Source: Ascaris suum (Eukaryota; Nematoda; Chromadorea; Rhabditida; Ascarididae). From it: DNA of 64,000 nt. This document shows, piece by piece, positions 63,349 through 64,000 of this stretch (the stretch's first letter is position 1; every line of letters starts with the position of its first letter). Under the pieces are notes generated by a model. It was not told where the DNA came from, searched no databases, and saw nothing but the letters and a program-made list of their open reading frames with translations. The stretch lies in the NCBI GenBank assembly GCA_013433145.1, contig CM024190.1, positions 8,346,120-8,410,119 of the forward strand. The letters run 5' to 3'. Position numbers and translations under genes: made by a program.

Positions 63349-64000
63349 GTATGTTCTGCAAAGTGAACTGTTTAAGCTAGTTAAGTCATGGTACTATATA
63401 GGCATATAAAATCTCAAGGGATTGAGTGGCTTTGAGGCCGTTTGTTACTCTTACTTCCAAACTTTATGTAAATTAGATTCAGTCAAGGGTATTCAGTCTG
63501 GGCTTCACTAAATAATCGTTTTTAGGTTAGAACGCTTTTTTCATGTTTGCACTTTTGTCTTTTATATTGTGAAGCGATTTTGGCATTGAGGCAAAGCTGT
63601 TCCTTTGAAAAATGTGTCCGTAGGCACATCCATTTGACGATTCTATTTTGCTGTCGCATTTTGTAAGCGTATCATAACACGGCATGAGAAATTTCTCTCC
63701 ACTAAGCTCTCGCTGTCCACATATTATGCAAAGGTATGAAGGCAATTAAGGTTGCAAATTTGAGAACCCCTTGCAATGGTTTAGCAAGAAGTCGAAGTGC
63801 GTAGTCGGGCAGTCTAGGAAGCCTTGAAAATGAGATTTTTTCTTTGCGGTGGAGGGGATTGTTGGGTTTACATTTAAGTGGAGCTGTAGCCGCAACCAAT
63901 ATTAAAACGTTTCGTTTCTTGCCATTCTACGGTTGAGTTGGTAGTGTTTCACAAACCATGGCGAGGGAAACAGGGATGAAATTTTTTAAATGTTTGGAGA
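63349..64000 (+). other. start of intron 26, no exon seen
   Basis: AT-rich DNA to the right edge. No exon with C1-type Cys/His spacing or a RhoGAP arginine finger is visible. Confidence 0.55.

Overview
The window looks like nuclear DNA of a parasitic nematode, most likely a clade V strongylid such as a hookworm; that assignment is inference from style, not from a search. The grounds are many small exons separated by AT-rich introns with short TTTCAG/TTTTAG-type acceptors, long (TA)n tracts, decayed GC-rich interspersed segments, and a central gene that is clearly a nematode-style class IX unconventional myosin (C. elegans HUM-7 type, MYO9 in vertebrates). No bacterial, viral, CRISPR or rRNA/tRNA signal was recognised.

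Layout. 1-8765: no convincing gene; a GC-rich decayed segment at the left edge and some long but unrecognised open frames near 2-3 kb. 8796-12135 (+): a three-exon gene for a 191-residue protein with two hydrophobic segments and no recognised family. 12136-29423: 17 kb without a convincing gene, holding a possible mariner-like relic (about 16.15-16.42 kb), repeat-like blocks, two (TA)n tracts and a few isolated coding-like scraps. 29478 to beyond the right edge (+): the class IX myosin gene. I could join 26 exons whose phases all agree (1189 codons visible). They encode an N-terminal Ras-association domain, the whole motor domain (P-loop, switch I, switch II, acidic TEDS residue, short loop-2 insert), the converter, IQ motifs, and the start of an acidic/serine-rich and basic tail. 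The C1 and RhoGAP domains expected for the family are not reached and should lie past 64000.

The myosin introns carry the other noteworthy material: two extra exon candidates (34714-34945 and 45180-45293), a possible internal start before exon 26, four (TA)n tracts and a long ATT array, a 25-bp-arm hairpin at 36 kb, a 25-base palindrome at 48.65 kb, a decayed coding-like repeat at 47.65-47.93 kb, and a cluster of diverged coding-like modules in both orientations at 61.2-62.5 kb. Both recognised genes are on the + strand, about 17 kb apart, with nothing to suggest an operon.
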